Positions 1 to 9,446 of a stretch of 64,000 bases of DNA are shown here, one piece after another. The position numbers were made by a program, and so were the translations under genes. Under the pieces are notes generated by a model, which ran no database searches, was not told where the DNA came from, and saw only the letters and a list, made by a program, of their open reading frames with translations. The DNA is from Colwellia sp. (GTDB taxonomy: Bacteria > Pseudomonadota > Gammaproteobacteria > Enterobacterales > Alteromonadaceae). The stretch covers positions 1 to 64,000 of the forward strand of contig JABSOZ010000018.1 in the NCBI GenBank assembly GCA_013215295.1, in the 5' to 3' direction. The stretch's first letter is position 1, and the number at the start of each line of letters is the position of its first letter.

Positions 1-260
1 AGAATTTACTCTACAGAGTTTTTTTTCGTTGATATTATCCAATTACGTTAGTTCAAAATAGTTTTCACACAGGCTGGGCTAATAGTTGACCTTAAAGGTT
101 CGATAAAACAAGGCCCGCTCGTTCGCATAATGGAAGTAAATTATTAGTTCGGCTCTTGTATACCTTATGACAGATAACCTAGGATTATAAATCCTCGTTG
201 TTTAGTATTCGACTAAACTATATGTTAAGGCACTATAAAAATCTATTCAAATTTAATTAG

Positions 261-2192
261 TCAAACTGGTAAGGAAACTGTTAGTGTTGAACCCTGGCCT
301 ACATCAGATTCAATATTAATCGTACCACCATGAACTTCAATAATGCCAAAAGAAATAGCCATCCCTAGGCCCGTTCCAGTACCAACTTCTTTGGTAGTAA
401 AGAAAGGATCAAAGATTTTGTGTTGTGTTACTTTATCCATCCCGCAGCCATTATCCTTAAAAGTAATAATGACATTGTTTAGTTGTTTTTCTAAATTAAT
501 AGTTATTTGACCTGTAAAGTTAGAATGCGACTCTCTATTTAATTCAATAGCCTGACACGCATTAACAAGTATATTCATGAATACTTGGTTAAGCTTTGAT
601 GGGAAAACGTATATTTGAGATATATCATCAAAATCAAATTGAAACTTGATATAGTTAAACCGAGTTTTGATTAAACTAATATTTGAATTAATTGAATCTT
701 GAATATTAGTTTTTTGTTTTATATCGGTATTATATATTTGTGCAAAAGAGCTAAGTTCTGTAACAATATTTTTTATTCTTTCAGTTCCTTCCATCGCTGT
801 TTCATTTAAGTTTATAAGTTTAGAAAACTTTTTGTTAAATGCAGTTAAAATATCAGGATCCGCTTTATCACCTCCCGCTAACTCTATTAAATATAATTTA
901 ACAAGAGCGATCTCTTCTTTCATCATAAAAACAGCTGCATTAGTGAAGTTTATAGGGTTATTTATTTCGTGGGCCATTCCTGCGGTTAAAGTATTTAGAG
1001 ATTCTATAGTGTTAGCTTGAGCTATGAATTTATCTTCTCTTTCTTGAAATAACCTTTGGGCTAGAGCTATTGTGAATAAGATCGCTGCAAATGCGGCTCC
1101 TAATTGCATTCCATATTCAGTAAAAAAGTTATAAGGTAAAAAACCTGCTTTACTTAAGGATGCTGTTATAGTTCCAATACACAAAAGACTCCAAGCCAGA
1201 ATATAATGTTTTGCATGAAGTCCGCCTTTACCCCAACTCATTGGACCAATAATTAAGAAGATTATGTAACTAAGAACAGCAATTAGCATTGAGGCTTTAA
1301 TGGAAAATTCATAATCAGCTAAAAAGGAGAAAACTATGTTTATAAAAGCTAAAGCAATAACACCTTTGATAATATTATCTAATGTTCTATTTGATTTTTT
1401 TAATGAAAGAAATGAACGTACAAATAAAGCAGAAAATAGAATAGTGAATGGGATTATAATTACTAACCCCATTTCATTTAAAAAGGGAAAATTAGGGTAA
1501 ATAATTTGAAAAGCCTTTCCTTTCGCAGTTGTGAACAAAAAAAGATATCCGAATGTTACTAGTGAATAATATAAATAAGTTCTTTCTCTTAAAGCTAAAA
1601 AAACAAGAAAATTAAAAAATGAAATCACACCTAAACAACCGTAAAGTATTGCGTGAATTTGTTCATTTTCACTAAGTTCAATTAAAGACTCTACTGGTTC
1701 TCCTAACTGCATTGGAACATGCATAGATCCTTTTGTTGATATTCTTATATAGATATCAACTGTGCTTTTTATTTTGATGGAGATTGGAAACAAGAAATAA
1801 GGGTGTTCTATGGGGCGTTGTGAAAATTTATAATGGTCCCCAGTTTGAATATGTTCAATAACAACATTATTTTCAACTCGATAAAAATCTATAAAATCAA
1901 GGAGAGGGTAACTAATGACCAATAATTTATTTATATCTTTAAGGTTAATATTTGAAAGAGTGAAATGAAACCAATAAGCGCTTTTGGTATAGCCAAAGTT
2001 AGCGACTTTCTTAGGGATTGAAAGGAACTTTGAATCCAATGATTTTGATAAAACGTCATTAATTGAAAAAGTAGAATCAGCATCTTCAAGATAAGTTATA
2101 TCTAACACCAAAGAGCTTTTGCTATTAACAGCCTGAAAAGCATTGGTTGGTAGACACACAATAGTGATCAATATAATAAAGAAACGAATCAT
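261..2192 (-). CDS. 7TMR-DISM sensor histidine kinase (orphan)
   Basis: Membrane-bound hybrid of a 7TMR-DISM receptor and a histidine kinase, 643 aa. A signal peptide (about residues 1-20) is followed by an extracytoplasmic 7TMR-DISMED2-type sensory domain (about 25-165), seven hydrophobic helices (about 178-380) and a cytoplasmic kinase core. The H-box reads GMAHEINNP with phospho-acceptor His408, and is followed by an N-box (NILVNACQA), a G1 box (DNGCGMD) and the FDPFFTTK / GTGLGMAIS segment, so the kinase looks intact. By family it should sense an extracellular ligand, often a carbohydrate-like one, and phosphorylate a response regulator. No receiver-domain gene flanks it, so the partner is unknown. 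The ATG at 2192 directly precedes the signal peptide. High confidence in the class, none in the ligand. Confidence 0.9.
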   Translation of the reverse strand: MIRFFIILITIVCLPTNAFQAVNSKSSLVLDITYLEDADSTFSINDVLSKSLDSKFLSIPKKVANFGYTKSAYWFHFTLSNINLKDINKLLVISYPLLDFIDFYRVENNVVIEHIQTGDHYKFSQRPIEHPYFLFPISIKIKSTVDIYIRISTKGSMHVPMQLGEPVESLIELSENEQIHAILYGCLGVISFFNFLVFLALRERTYLYYSLVTFGYLFLFTTAKGKAFQIIYPNFPFLNEMGLVIIIPFTILFSALFVRSFLSLKKSNRTLDNIIKGVIALAFINIVFSFLADYEFSIKASMLIAVLSYIIFLIIGPMSWGKGGLHAKHYILAWSLLCIGTITASLSKAGFLPYNFFTEYGMQLGAAFAAILFTIALAQRLFQEREDKFIAQANTIESLNTLTAGMAHEINNPINFTNAAVFMMKEEIALVKLYLIELAGGDKADPDILTAFNKKFSKLINLNETAMEGTERIKNIVTELSSFAQIYNTDIKQKTNIQDSINSNISLIKTRFNYIKFQFDFDDISQIYVFPSKLNQVFMNILVNACQAIELNRESHSNFTGQITINLEKQLNNVIITFKDNGCGMDKVTQHKIFDPFFTTKEVGTGTGLGMAISFGIIEVHGGTINIESDVGQGSTLTVSLPV

Positions 2193-2897
2193 CTAGGCCC
2201 TTTTTGCTTTCTTATTGTTTTTAAAAAAATTCACAGTTAATGGCCGTATCAGCTATTGTCTTTAAGCTTCATTTTTTTGAATAGAGCTTTCTTTTAGGCA
2301 GTATCTCAACATTTAAAACTTCAAAGAATTGATTTAAAAGGATAAACTTGACCGTATAATTAACTATATAACGAGACTTATATTTCGGCAAGTTCTTGGC
2401 AAAATGAATATAGTTCAGGCTCAATGAATTTTGAACCGATTTGTCCTTATATTAAACGATAAGCCGTCTATATTCGTAACTAAAGTGAGCATTAGATTGG
2501 GGTGAATTATGTCCGCTTTGTGACTTGAGTTAGCGTTAAGAGGTGACATGCCAACGGCTATAGAGCTTGAACCCGTCTCACAAGCAAGTAGCTTATTTCG
2601 GTTAATATCATCCTAGATATGCCCATAATTTAACAAAATCTCAATGACCGCTTTTGGCTAGCTGCGGAAGGTTTTGTGTTGATACCAACTTATTCCGCTT
2701 AGCGCACTTTTTTGACGTTAGCTTTTGGTGAGGGAAAAACTACCAGTGTTCATTTTTCTAAAGTCACTAGCTGCCACGAAGCCGTCCTAATTTAGGAATG
2801 ATTGTATCTTCATAAATAGTCCGCGCTGCCAACTTAACGGTCTAAATTTACGAGTGAAAATCATCCTACTAACGATCACTTTGATACGAAATATGAC

Positions 2898-2938
2898 ATT
2901 AGATATTAGATATTAGATATTAGATATTAGATATTAGA
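2898..2938. repeat. 7-bp tandem repeat (ATTAGAT), about 6 copies
   Basis: Five perfect ATTAGAT units and a sixth partial unit run head to tail. The tract lies in the gap downstream of the CadC-like gene and is outside any coding frame. Such short perfect tracts are prone to slippage, so copy number is likely to vary between strains. Confidence 0.95.
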
Positions 2939-3034
2939 AAACCTATCACTAATCCATCAACATCGTGGAACCAAATAATATACCATTAAGAGATAAATCA
3001 TTATGTATAAAAACATTAATCTATTGTTTTTATT

Positions 3035-3058
3035 ATAAATATAAATATAAATATAAAT
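3035..3058. repeat. 6-bp tandem repeat (ATAAAT), 4 copies
   Basis: Four perfect ATAAAT units, about 100 bases beyond the ATTAGAT tract and about 120 bases downstream of the CadC-like gene's stop. The tract is non-coding and very AT-rich. Confidence 0.9.
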
Positions 3059-3175
3059 AGTTACTTGTACATTTTTACTATCTTGGTATTAGGACCCTTA
3101 CACTTTTCGCTGAAGTGAAATAACATAAATTTGTATTACTCTGCATTCCATTGATTTTATGAGGCTATTCAGCGC

Positions 3176-5434
3176 TTAGTTAAACCCTGCCAAGACCTGT
3201 GCGCGATTTCTTTTCAGTAAAGCTTGATAGGTTTTGTCGCCAAGACCAACGTCGATGAATAATTGTTTCATTATGGCCTCAGGTGAAAATTCAGCACTAT
3301 AATCGGGCAACCAGCCGTCATTCATCATACTCAGCATCATGGTTTTGGCTTTTTCCTTTTGCTTTCGAAACAATAACCAACGGGCATAATAAATGTTTTT
3401 CGAGGTTGCTCTTTTGGCAAAACTGTTATCAAGTTGCTGAGCCAAGTCGCTAACTAATTTCATTTTGCCGCGCCTAGCCTGTAATTGAACAAAATAGATC
3501 AACTTATAGCGATTGTTAGCGGTCACGGTTTGTTCACCTTGCGGTTCAGGATTTAGAATATTACGAGCAAGTTCAGGCCGTAGTCGCAAAAAAGCCTTGT
3601 AGGCTTTTTCATCATCCCCCATTTGATAAAGCACTGACAGGTAGGAACCGGCATATCGTGCAGAGTCTTGATGAATGGCTATGCGCTGCTCAATAAAAGC
3701 AATAACATCGTGATAACGCCCTTGCGCGGCAGCAAGAGAGGTCTGAATAAATAATTTGAATGATGGATTGACCTGTTGGCCTTTTAAATTCGCCAGTGTC
3801 GCAACAACCTCATCAAATTTTCCCAATGCCAACTCTATCTGCGCTTGGGTCAGTTGATACGAGCGTTGTTTACGCATAATTGAGGGGTATTTTTTCGCCC
3901 ATAACAAAAACGCGCGGGCCCGCTCGATAGTCAGCGGCAAAAAATCGAGTTCTTCAATCGCCCTATTTGTGTAATCGCGTTGTAAATCCAAAGCTCGGCG
4001 GTAATAAAATCTGGCTTGCGCTCTGTCTCCGGCATTGAGGTAGGCGTAAGCTAGACTACGGTTGATCATCGGGGACATAGGCGCTAGCGCATAGGCCGTT
4101 TTGATCATGCTTAACCCTTGCTTGTATTTGCCCATCCCACGGATCATTTCGGCGTACCACATATAAGCGAAGGGGTAATTTGGTGTCAGTTTTATCGCTT
4201 TTTCAAACAATTTCTCGGCCTGAACTTTTTTACCTTGATTGTTTAACAGCATGGCCTGCGCCGCTATTGCCTGACCAAGATTTGGTTGTTGTGCAAGCGC
4301 TTGTTGCAATAACGGCCGACACTTGTTTAACGCTTGTTCAAATGACCAATCGGCATAAATATGTAAATAATGATAGGTATCACAAAGGCCAACCGCCGCT
4401 AAGGGAAATAATGCTTGTTGTTGTTGCATCTTTTCATAAATCGATTTTGCCCGATAAAGTGCGGGGGCATTTCGTTGCTGCCATAAATGACGGGCCAGTA
4501 AGTATTGATCGAAATTGCGGTTATCTATCAGCGCCGACTTAAAAGCCGGTAACGTCTGCTGTCGCTTAAACAGCGCTAGCAAAGTTTCGACTATCGTGTC
4601 TTGCAGGGCAAACAAATCATTGATCTCTCCATTAAAAACCCTAGCCCAAATCACTTCTTGGCTGTCAACCTGCACCAGTTGCAAAAATACCCGAATGTTG
4701 TTGTCTTGTTTATGTATCCGGCCCTTTATAACGGCCTGAGTGTTTGGCGATGACGATTTTTGGCTTAAGGACACGACGCGCATCTGCTTAATTTGCATCA
4801 ATTGAGTGAGCAAAACATCGTTCAACCCGTCGAGTTTTGTCGACTGACCAATATTTTCGGTGGCCAAACGCTGAAATGAGATGGAATTGATTTGCGCTAT
4901 ACTAAGTGGGCTTGTCTGCAGTTCAGGCGCTTGCCATGGTTTATAGAAACTCAGCATACTGATAACAACAGTAACAAATATTGCCACAAGCCAAAACCGC
5001 CAATTTGCCAACCAATTTTTTTCGAACTTACTGGGGCTAAGCTGCGATACGACTCGAGCAGCCATGGTTTGGGTATCAGTAGCCGTTTTTGTTTGATTTG
5101 TTAATGTTGGCAGCGCTTTTACTTGTGCAATAAGACGATAGCCCTTGCCGGAAACTCGTTGAATATAAGTCGGCTCAGCCGCCGTATCTCCTAATGCTTT
5201 GCGTAATTGTGCAATGGCCTGATAGACAGAGCTATCGCTTACCACTTGTTGTTGCCAAACGCTTGCCATCAGAGTTTCAAGGTTGAGCGGCTCGCCCTTA
5301 CCTTTAACCAATGCAAGCAGTATGGCCATCACCTTAGGCACAAGCATAACTTGATTATCAGGGCAGGAAATTTTATTCAGCCCAGGCTCAACCTTCCACT
5401 GCCCGACCATAAAAGCTTTGTTGTTGTTATCCAA
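3176..5434 (-). CDS. CadC/ToxR-like membrane transcriptional regulator with TPRs
   Basis: Inner-membrane one-component regulator, 752 aa. An N-terminal OmpR/PhoB-type winged helix (about residues 10-108; key part SVYQAIAQLRKAL and the terminal RVSGKGYRL) is cytoplasmic. It is followed by a linker, one transmembrane helix (about 145-165) and a long periplasmic part with an adenylate-cyclase/CadC-like alpha-beta region and TPR-like helices (about 300-560). Proteins with this layout bind DNA from the membrane and respond to periplasmic signals. The nearest divergent gene is the secreted protein at 5616, about 180 bases away, which makes it a plausible but unproven target. The ATG at 5434 precedes the winged helix directly. 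The class is secure; the signal and targets are unknown. Confidence 0.88.
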   Translation of the reverse strand: MDNNNKAFMVGQWKVEPGLNKISCPDNQVMLVPKVMAILLALVKGKGEPLNLETLMASVWQQQVVSDSSVYQAIAQLRKALGDTAAEPTYIQRVSGKGYRLIAQVKALPTLTNQTKTATDTQTMAARVVSQLSPSKFEKNWLANWRFWLVAIFVTVVISMLSFYKPWQAPELQTSPLSIAQINSISFQRLATENIGQSTKLDGLNDVLLTQLMQIKQMRVVSLSQKSSSPNTQAVIKGRIHKQDNNIRVFLQLVQVDSQEVIWARVFNGEINDLFALQDTIVETLLALFKRQQTLPAFKSALIDNRNFDQYLLARHLWQQRNAPALYRAKSIYEKMQQQQALFPLAAVGLCDTYHYLHIYADWSFEQALNKCRPLLQQALAQQPNLGQAIAAQAMLLNNQGKKVQAEKLFEKAIKLTPNYPFAYMWYAEMIRGMGKYKQGLSMIKTAYALAPMSPMINRSLAYAYLNAGDRAQARFYYRRALDLQRDYTNRAIEELDFLPLTIERARAFLLWAKKYPSIMRKQRSYQLTQAQIELALGKFDEVVATLANLKGQQVNPSFKLFIQTSLAAAQGRYHDVIAFIEQRIAIHQDSARYAGSYLSVLYQMGDDEKAYKAFLRLRPELARNILNPEPQGEQTVTANNRYKLIYFVQLQARRGKMKLVSDLAQQLDNSFAKRATSKNIYYARWLLFRKQKEKAKTMMLSMMNDGWLPDYSAEFSPEAIMKQLFIDVGLGDKTYQALLKRNRAQVLAGFN

Positions 5435-5615
5435 AAATATGATCCACCGCGAAAACTTGACGTATTCTAACAGATATATTGTTATTTTAAATTATTCTAA
5501 CTGGTTGTTTTTATTGTATTCAAAAAAAAATTAGAAATATTTTAGCTAAGTTTTAAGCATCTTTTACCTGTTAACGACAATATCTCTTTAACTAAATATG
5601 ACGTAGAGAAAATTG

Positions 5616-6341
5616 ATGAGAATAATAAAAAGCAAATTAGGCTTAAGCCTATCCTTAGTAACCATGAGTTGGATGATCCTTAGCTTTTGTAGCCTGTCAT
5701 GGGCTGATGAAGCTGCCAAACTTACTACAGAAGAAAATGTTTCTTGGAATAAAGCTTATAATATATCGACAAAAGAGCGATTCATTCCTGTTGAGCTTTT
5801 TACTGGAGTAAAATGGGATGGGAAACATGAATTAATTCTAAAAGAGGCTGTCACCTCCGCCTCTGCCTGTGACCCTGTAACAGGAAGGCGATGCACTACT
5901 TTTAACATTACGGGTCCATTCAAAACCCAAAGGAATGACACCAAGATTGAATGGGTTGGCGATGAAATTCCCTATTATCGAAGAACATTTAGTACCAGAC
6001 ATATGGGAGCAGTTGAATCTCTTTTTACCATTAATAATTCAAAAGATGGACTGGTGAGAATTTATGACAAGCGAAAACAATGGGGTGCAAGAACTTACGA
6101 TGGATTAGGGAGTAAATTTCCACTGGGTTACTGGAAGCAAGGTGAAGTGCGCACTTATCCGTCACGTAGACCAACAAGCATAGAAATTATAGAACTTGAT
6201 GGACCGGATCACTGTCTTACATTTCGATGGATAATTGGTAAAGGTGAACGTAGAAATATGGATAATAATTACACTTTTTGTCCTGAACGCGGTTTTACCT
6301 ATTTTAGTCACAATAACGAAGCTGCTAATTCAAAAAAATGA
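5616..6341 (+). CDS. Secreted protein of unknown function
   Basis: I do not recognise a family. The 241-aa product begins with a basic n-region and hydrophobic stretch ending in WADEA, a good Sec signal peptide with cleavage near residue 31. The mature part is polar and basic, with cysteines in CDPVTGRRC, DHCLTF and FCPERG that could form disulfides, and many aromatic residues. The start is taken as ATG at 5616 rather than the TTG three bases earlier, because GAGAAA lies at a suitable distance. It is divergent from the CadC-like regulator and isolated from other plus-strand genes. Export is well supported; the function is open. Confidence 0.7.
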   Translation: MRIIKSKLGLSLSLVTMSWMILSFCSLSWADEAAKLTTEENVSWNKAYNISTKERFIPVELFTGVKWDGKHELILKEAVTSASACDPVTGRRCTTFNITGPFKTQRNDTKIEWVGDEIPYYRRTFSTRHMGAVESLFTINNSKDGLVRIYDKRKQWGARTYDGLGSKFPLGYWKQGEVRTYPSRRPTSIEIIELDGPDHCLTFRWIIGKGERRNMDNNYTFCPERGFTYFSHNNEAANSKK

Positions 6342-7284
6342 AACTCCGTATAAATTCTATCACTGGAACATAGCACGACACGGCTAAAGTGCCCACAAAA
6401 AGTGTGGGCTGGATTTACAAAAAACGGTCGCCTTTTATGGCGGCGTTATCTATACAAAATCTGATCCGAAACGCTGTTTGGCGCTCGTTAGCCAATGACC
6501 GTTATGTGGCAAGGTTAACATTTTGAATGTTTCTATAAAATTCCGATTTTACCAAGCTGCTAAAGCTTTATAATGTCATACCTACCTTCAGCAATGCGCA
6601 CGCAGATGACGTTAACACACAGTCATATTCTTTTAATGATAATTAATGCCACACTGCGGAGATTAGGCGTGAACAATCAAAATCGAATTTGGTTTAGATT
6701 TTGTTTCTAAAACGGGCTTTTCGTGTACATTGGCTTTGCAACAAAATACTTACTTTGCGAATAACTCCAACTCAATATTTCTAAACGCTTTAAATTCTAG
6801 GGCATTACAGGACGGTTCTGTAAAAACATAGTACCTTCTCCCCTTAGAAAACCCCAACTTAACTCAATATAAGTCTCTGGCTTCAACAATATAACGAACT
6901 CGAATAGATATATGAAAAGTTGTTAATTGCATACTCCCACAACAACGCTTAATTAAGGACCTTATAAAAACCTAACATCAGAACAAGTTAAAACTGTCAT
7001 CATTCAAAGTAAGTGCTAGTTTGTTTGTGTAGCAATTAACTTTATACCTCAACTGTCAAAAAAAGCCGCATTGTTAACCGACCAAATAACAGAAACACTT
7101 TAAGGAATTAATTAGGGCAACCAGAAAAATGGATTATTGCTTTTTAACTTATGAGAATTTTGCTAGTACGGAAGTAAGAAAAAATATCGATGTCCTTAGT
7201 TGCCAATAGAAATAATTAAAAATTTATTTACTCTCCTTAAAATGGTTGAATGTTCAACATTAACAATAGCCATTTAAAATATGA
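6342..7284. other. Long gap with clustered short inverted repeats
   Basis: About 940 bases without a recognisable gene. The first 200 bases carry several small hairpins: GCCCACA/TGTGGGC at 6391-6409, AACG..CGCC/GGCG..CGTT around 6425-6446, and AACATT/AATGTT near 6509-6523. The first could end transcription of the secreted-protein gene, although it lacks a T-run. The rest is AT-rich, and translations in all frames are broken and unfamiliar. Confidence 0.4.
6391..6409 (+). terminator. Hairpin downstream of the secreted-protein gene
   Basis: A perfect 7-bp GC-rich stem (GCCCACA / TGTGGGC) with a 5-base loop lies 50 bases after the stop codon. There is no clear T-run, so it is a weak intrinsic terminator or an RNA 3'-end stabiliser. 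Confidence 0.4.
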
Positions 7285-8391
7285 CTATTCTGCTATACAT
7301 AATTGATTACGACCAGATGACTTTGCTTTGTACAGGGCATCATCCGCTCTTCTGAACCATTTTTCTTTATTCTCATTTTTACGATATAAGGCAAGACCTA
7401 AAGAAATGGTAACAACCTGTTGGCGGACTAGTTCAGAATTTTCAATTAATTCTCTAATGTTTTCAGCAATATTTAAAGAATTTTCTGAGTTGGTATTGTG
7501 TAAAATAATAGCAAACTCCTCTCCTCCAATCCGATAAAAATAATCGCACTCCCGTAAATGGCAACAAATTAAATTACTTAATTTAATCAGTACTTGATCA
7601 CCAATAGCATGTCCATATTGATCATTAATCGCTTTAAAATTATCTATATCAAGGATTATAAGTGAAGAATGAGCATTTTCTCTTCTCTCATCAACAACAT
7701 GATCTAACCCATCTTCAAAGGCTCTTCTATTTCTTTTCCCTGTAAGCGGATCCCTACGTGACAATTCAATCAATAGTGCTTCTTGTTTTGCAGAGTTATC
7801 GGCAAAAATATAAACAAAGACACAAGTGATTATGATCGTCACCAAATAGATGCTTAGTGAGAAAACATCAAGTGCTGGGTATAAAATAATCACTGAAATA
7901 AGAATACACACGCCACATAATTTAACCGCTATGTTTGGCTTAACGGTAAAGAACAAAGCCAATAATGTTGGGTAGGTCCAAGCAATACTATCAAGTGCAT
8001 TGAGAGACAGGGTTAAAAACAATGCCATAACCGATAAAATGACTAACAATATTCTAGCGATTTTTACATTATGGGTTTTAAAAATATAAATCCCTAACAT
8101 CAAAAAGGAACAAGATAAGATGGTATCAAAAATAACGTTAAACCATTCACCGGCCAGAAAACGAAAAAAGATAAATGGAATAATGGCTAAACAAGCACCC
8201 AAAGTTAGACAAAGCAATACAATTTCTTGTGTAGTGCTTTTAAATTGCGATTTTATGACCAAATTAGCCTCAATAAGGTTTATATCTTGATAATGAAGAG
8301 TCAAACTAAATTTAATTATAGACTTATAATTAAATAATTGAATAATTAATGAGATATGTAGAAAATTACAAAGGAAAACAACACGACTCAC
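7285..8391 (-). CDS. Membrane-anchored diguanylate cyclase (GGDEF)
   Basis: Makes cyclic di-GMP from two GTP. The 368-aa protein has about six hydrophobic helices between residues 55 and 197, then a GGDEF domain starting at SRRDPLTGKRNRRAFE. The active-site motif is GGEEF (289-293), a functional variant. An inhibitory I-site RECD (280-283) lies exactly five residues before it, so product feedback inhibition is expected. The first ~45 residues before the first helix are not typical and the annotated ATG may be too early; no better ATG exists downstream, so a TTG/GTG start is possible. It is a monocistronic gene in a sparse region. The membrane segment does not match a MASE type that I can name. 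Confidence 0.88.
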   Translation of the reverse strand: MSRVVFLCNFLHISLIIQLFNYKSIIKFSLTLHYQDINLIEANLVIKSQFKSTTQEIVLLCLTLGACLAIIPFIFFRFLAGEWFNVIFDTILSCSFLMLGIYIFKTHNVKIARILLVILSVMALFLTLSLNALDSIAWTYPTLLALFFTVKPNIAVKLCGVCILISVIILYPALDVFSLSIYLVTIIITCVFVYIFADNSAKQEALLIELSRRDPLTGKRNRRAFEDGLDHVVDERRENAHSSLIILDIDNFKAINDQYGHAIGDQVLIKLSNLICCHLRECDYFYRIGGEEFAIILHNTNSENSLNIAENIRELIENSELVRQQVVTISLGLALYRKNENKEKWFRRADDALYKAKSSGRNQLCIAE

Positions 8392-8532
8392 ATACTACTT
8401 TAGTATTTAAGGTGACTCCTATAAGTTCATTACCCACGTGTTCGAAGTTAAAATTGAGGGACTAGTGGCGACCTATCCCCAAAATTCCGTTTCAATCTTT
8501 AAGCTATAAATATTTAGTTATTAATGAGACTT

Positions 8533-9237
8533 TTAACAAGCTTTTTCTTTAAAAAGTAATGGTGAATTCCGATCCCGCAATGCTTTTAAATACTTCGACT
8601 CATCATAGGGTTCTTTGGCTTTCCAACAACGATATAAAACCCGTATCCACTTAAAAGCTAACGATCTTATTGATGATTGATGGGTGTTACCTTTTGAGCG
8701 TTGTTGTTCATAATAAATACCGGCCCAATAAGATTGATGAACGCTTTTAGCTGCCCATTCAATAAATGACTGCCGAACGAATTTAGAGCACTGGTATCGC
8801 CAATGAACCCAATATTTTTGGCCACTGCGCTCCGTCACTGGAGCTATACCCGAATACATTTGAATTTCTGATGCACTTGTCAAGCGACTACGATTTTCTC
8901 CCATAGCAACTAACAATCTTGGTGCCAAACAAGACCCAGTACCCGGTAATGATTTATAAAGTTCCGCATCAGGCAATGTCTCAAATAACTTACTAATTTC
9001 TTTATCAAAGACTTTAATTGCTTCGACGACCACTAATATTTGATTAGCGAGAGCAACAGTTAAAAGACAACAATCCGCTTCAATGAGTGGGCGTGGTGCT
9101 TGTTTGGTTATTACAATCAGACCAGGCTTCATACATAAAATGGTGATTGCTCTCCAATTGAGTTTGAGCAGTCCACAATAAAGGTGTTTTATGTTACTTG
9201 TCCAGAACGATGTCCGGCTGGTGGAATTGGTAAACAT
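8533..9237 (-). pseudogene. IS110-family transposase, N-terminally truncated
   Basis: The 3' two thirds encode the C-terminal IS116/IS110/IS902 (Transposase_20) domain. ALYKSLPGTGSCLAPRLL-like sequence is followed by SGIAPVTERSGQ, the serine-containing catalytic segment, then FIEWAAKSVHQS and RSLAFKWIRVLYRCW, all typical of IS110 transposases. The N-terminal DEDD RuvC-like domain (about 150 residues) is absent. The first ~55 codons of the open frame look non-homologous and run antisense across the tRNA-Leu remnant at 9212-9297. The open frame is therefore a relic and cannot catalyse transposition. IS110 elements usually lack terminal inverted repeats, so ends cannot be set. Confidence 0.85.
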
Positions 9238-9297
9238 CAGGGATTTAAAATCCCTCGCTCATAGAGTGTGACAGTTCAAATCCGTTTCCGGGTACCA
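9212..9297 (+). tRNA. Degraded tRNA-Leu (anticodon UAA), probable pseudo-tRNA
   Basis: An 86-base tRNA-Leu-like cloverleaf with an encoded CCA end. The anticodon arm AGGGA-TTTAAAA-TCCCT is perfect, with anticodon TAA at 9246-9248, and the long variable arm CGCTC/GAGTG is class II, as required for Leu. The acceptor stem has a C-U mismatch at position 7-66 and a G-T wobble at 2-71. The T stem (GACAG/CCGTT) has an A-C mismatch and a G-T wobble, and the D stem has a wobble. This much damage suggests a decaying copy rather than the main tRNA-Leu(UAA). It abuts the truncated IS110 fragment. Confidence 0.75.
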
Positions 9298-9446
9298 CCC
9301 TGCAGTTGTAATGCTTGCTTGACAACTAGATAATATCGTCCTTAATACGAATATTTCAAATTCACAATATGAGATAACGATTGTTTTATACACAATATTG
9401 TTATGTTTTTGTGAGTAAAAACAGTCGCTTTTTTCTTTTATTCAAA

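Larger units (their letters stand above)
2193..3175. other. Long gap with two short tandem repeats
   Basis: About 980 bases separate the kinase start from the 3' end of the CadC-like gene. I see no credible coding segment or RNA gene on either strand. The only clear structure is the pair of short tandem repeats listed separately (2898-2938 and 3035-3058). The base composition and lack of long frames suggest decayed or non-coding sequence. Confidence 0.5.

Noticed and set aside
2898-3058. CRISPR array
   Set aside because: Units are 6-7 bases with no spacers and no cas genes.
4180-4542. 120-codon plus-strand frame opposite the CadC-like gene
   Set aside because: Lies fully antisense to a well supported gene, has no family resemblance and no ribosome binding site.
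6391-6525. Integron attC site
   Set aside because: The stems lack matching RYYYAAC and GTTRRRY cores at proper distance, and no integrase is seen.
8533-9237. Intact IS110 element
   Set aside because: The DEDD domain is missing and the start of the frame is unrelated sequence that crosses a tRNA remnant.
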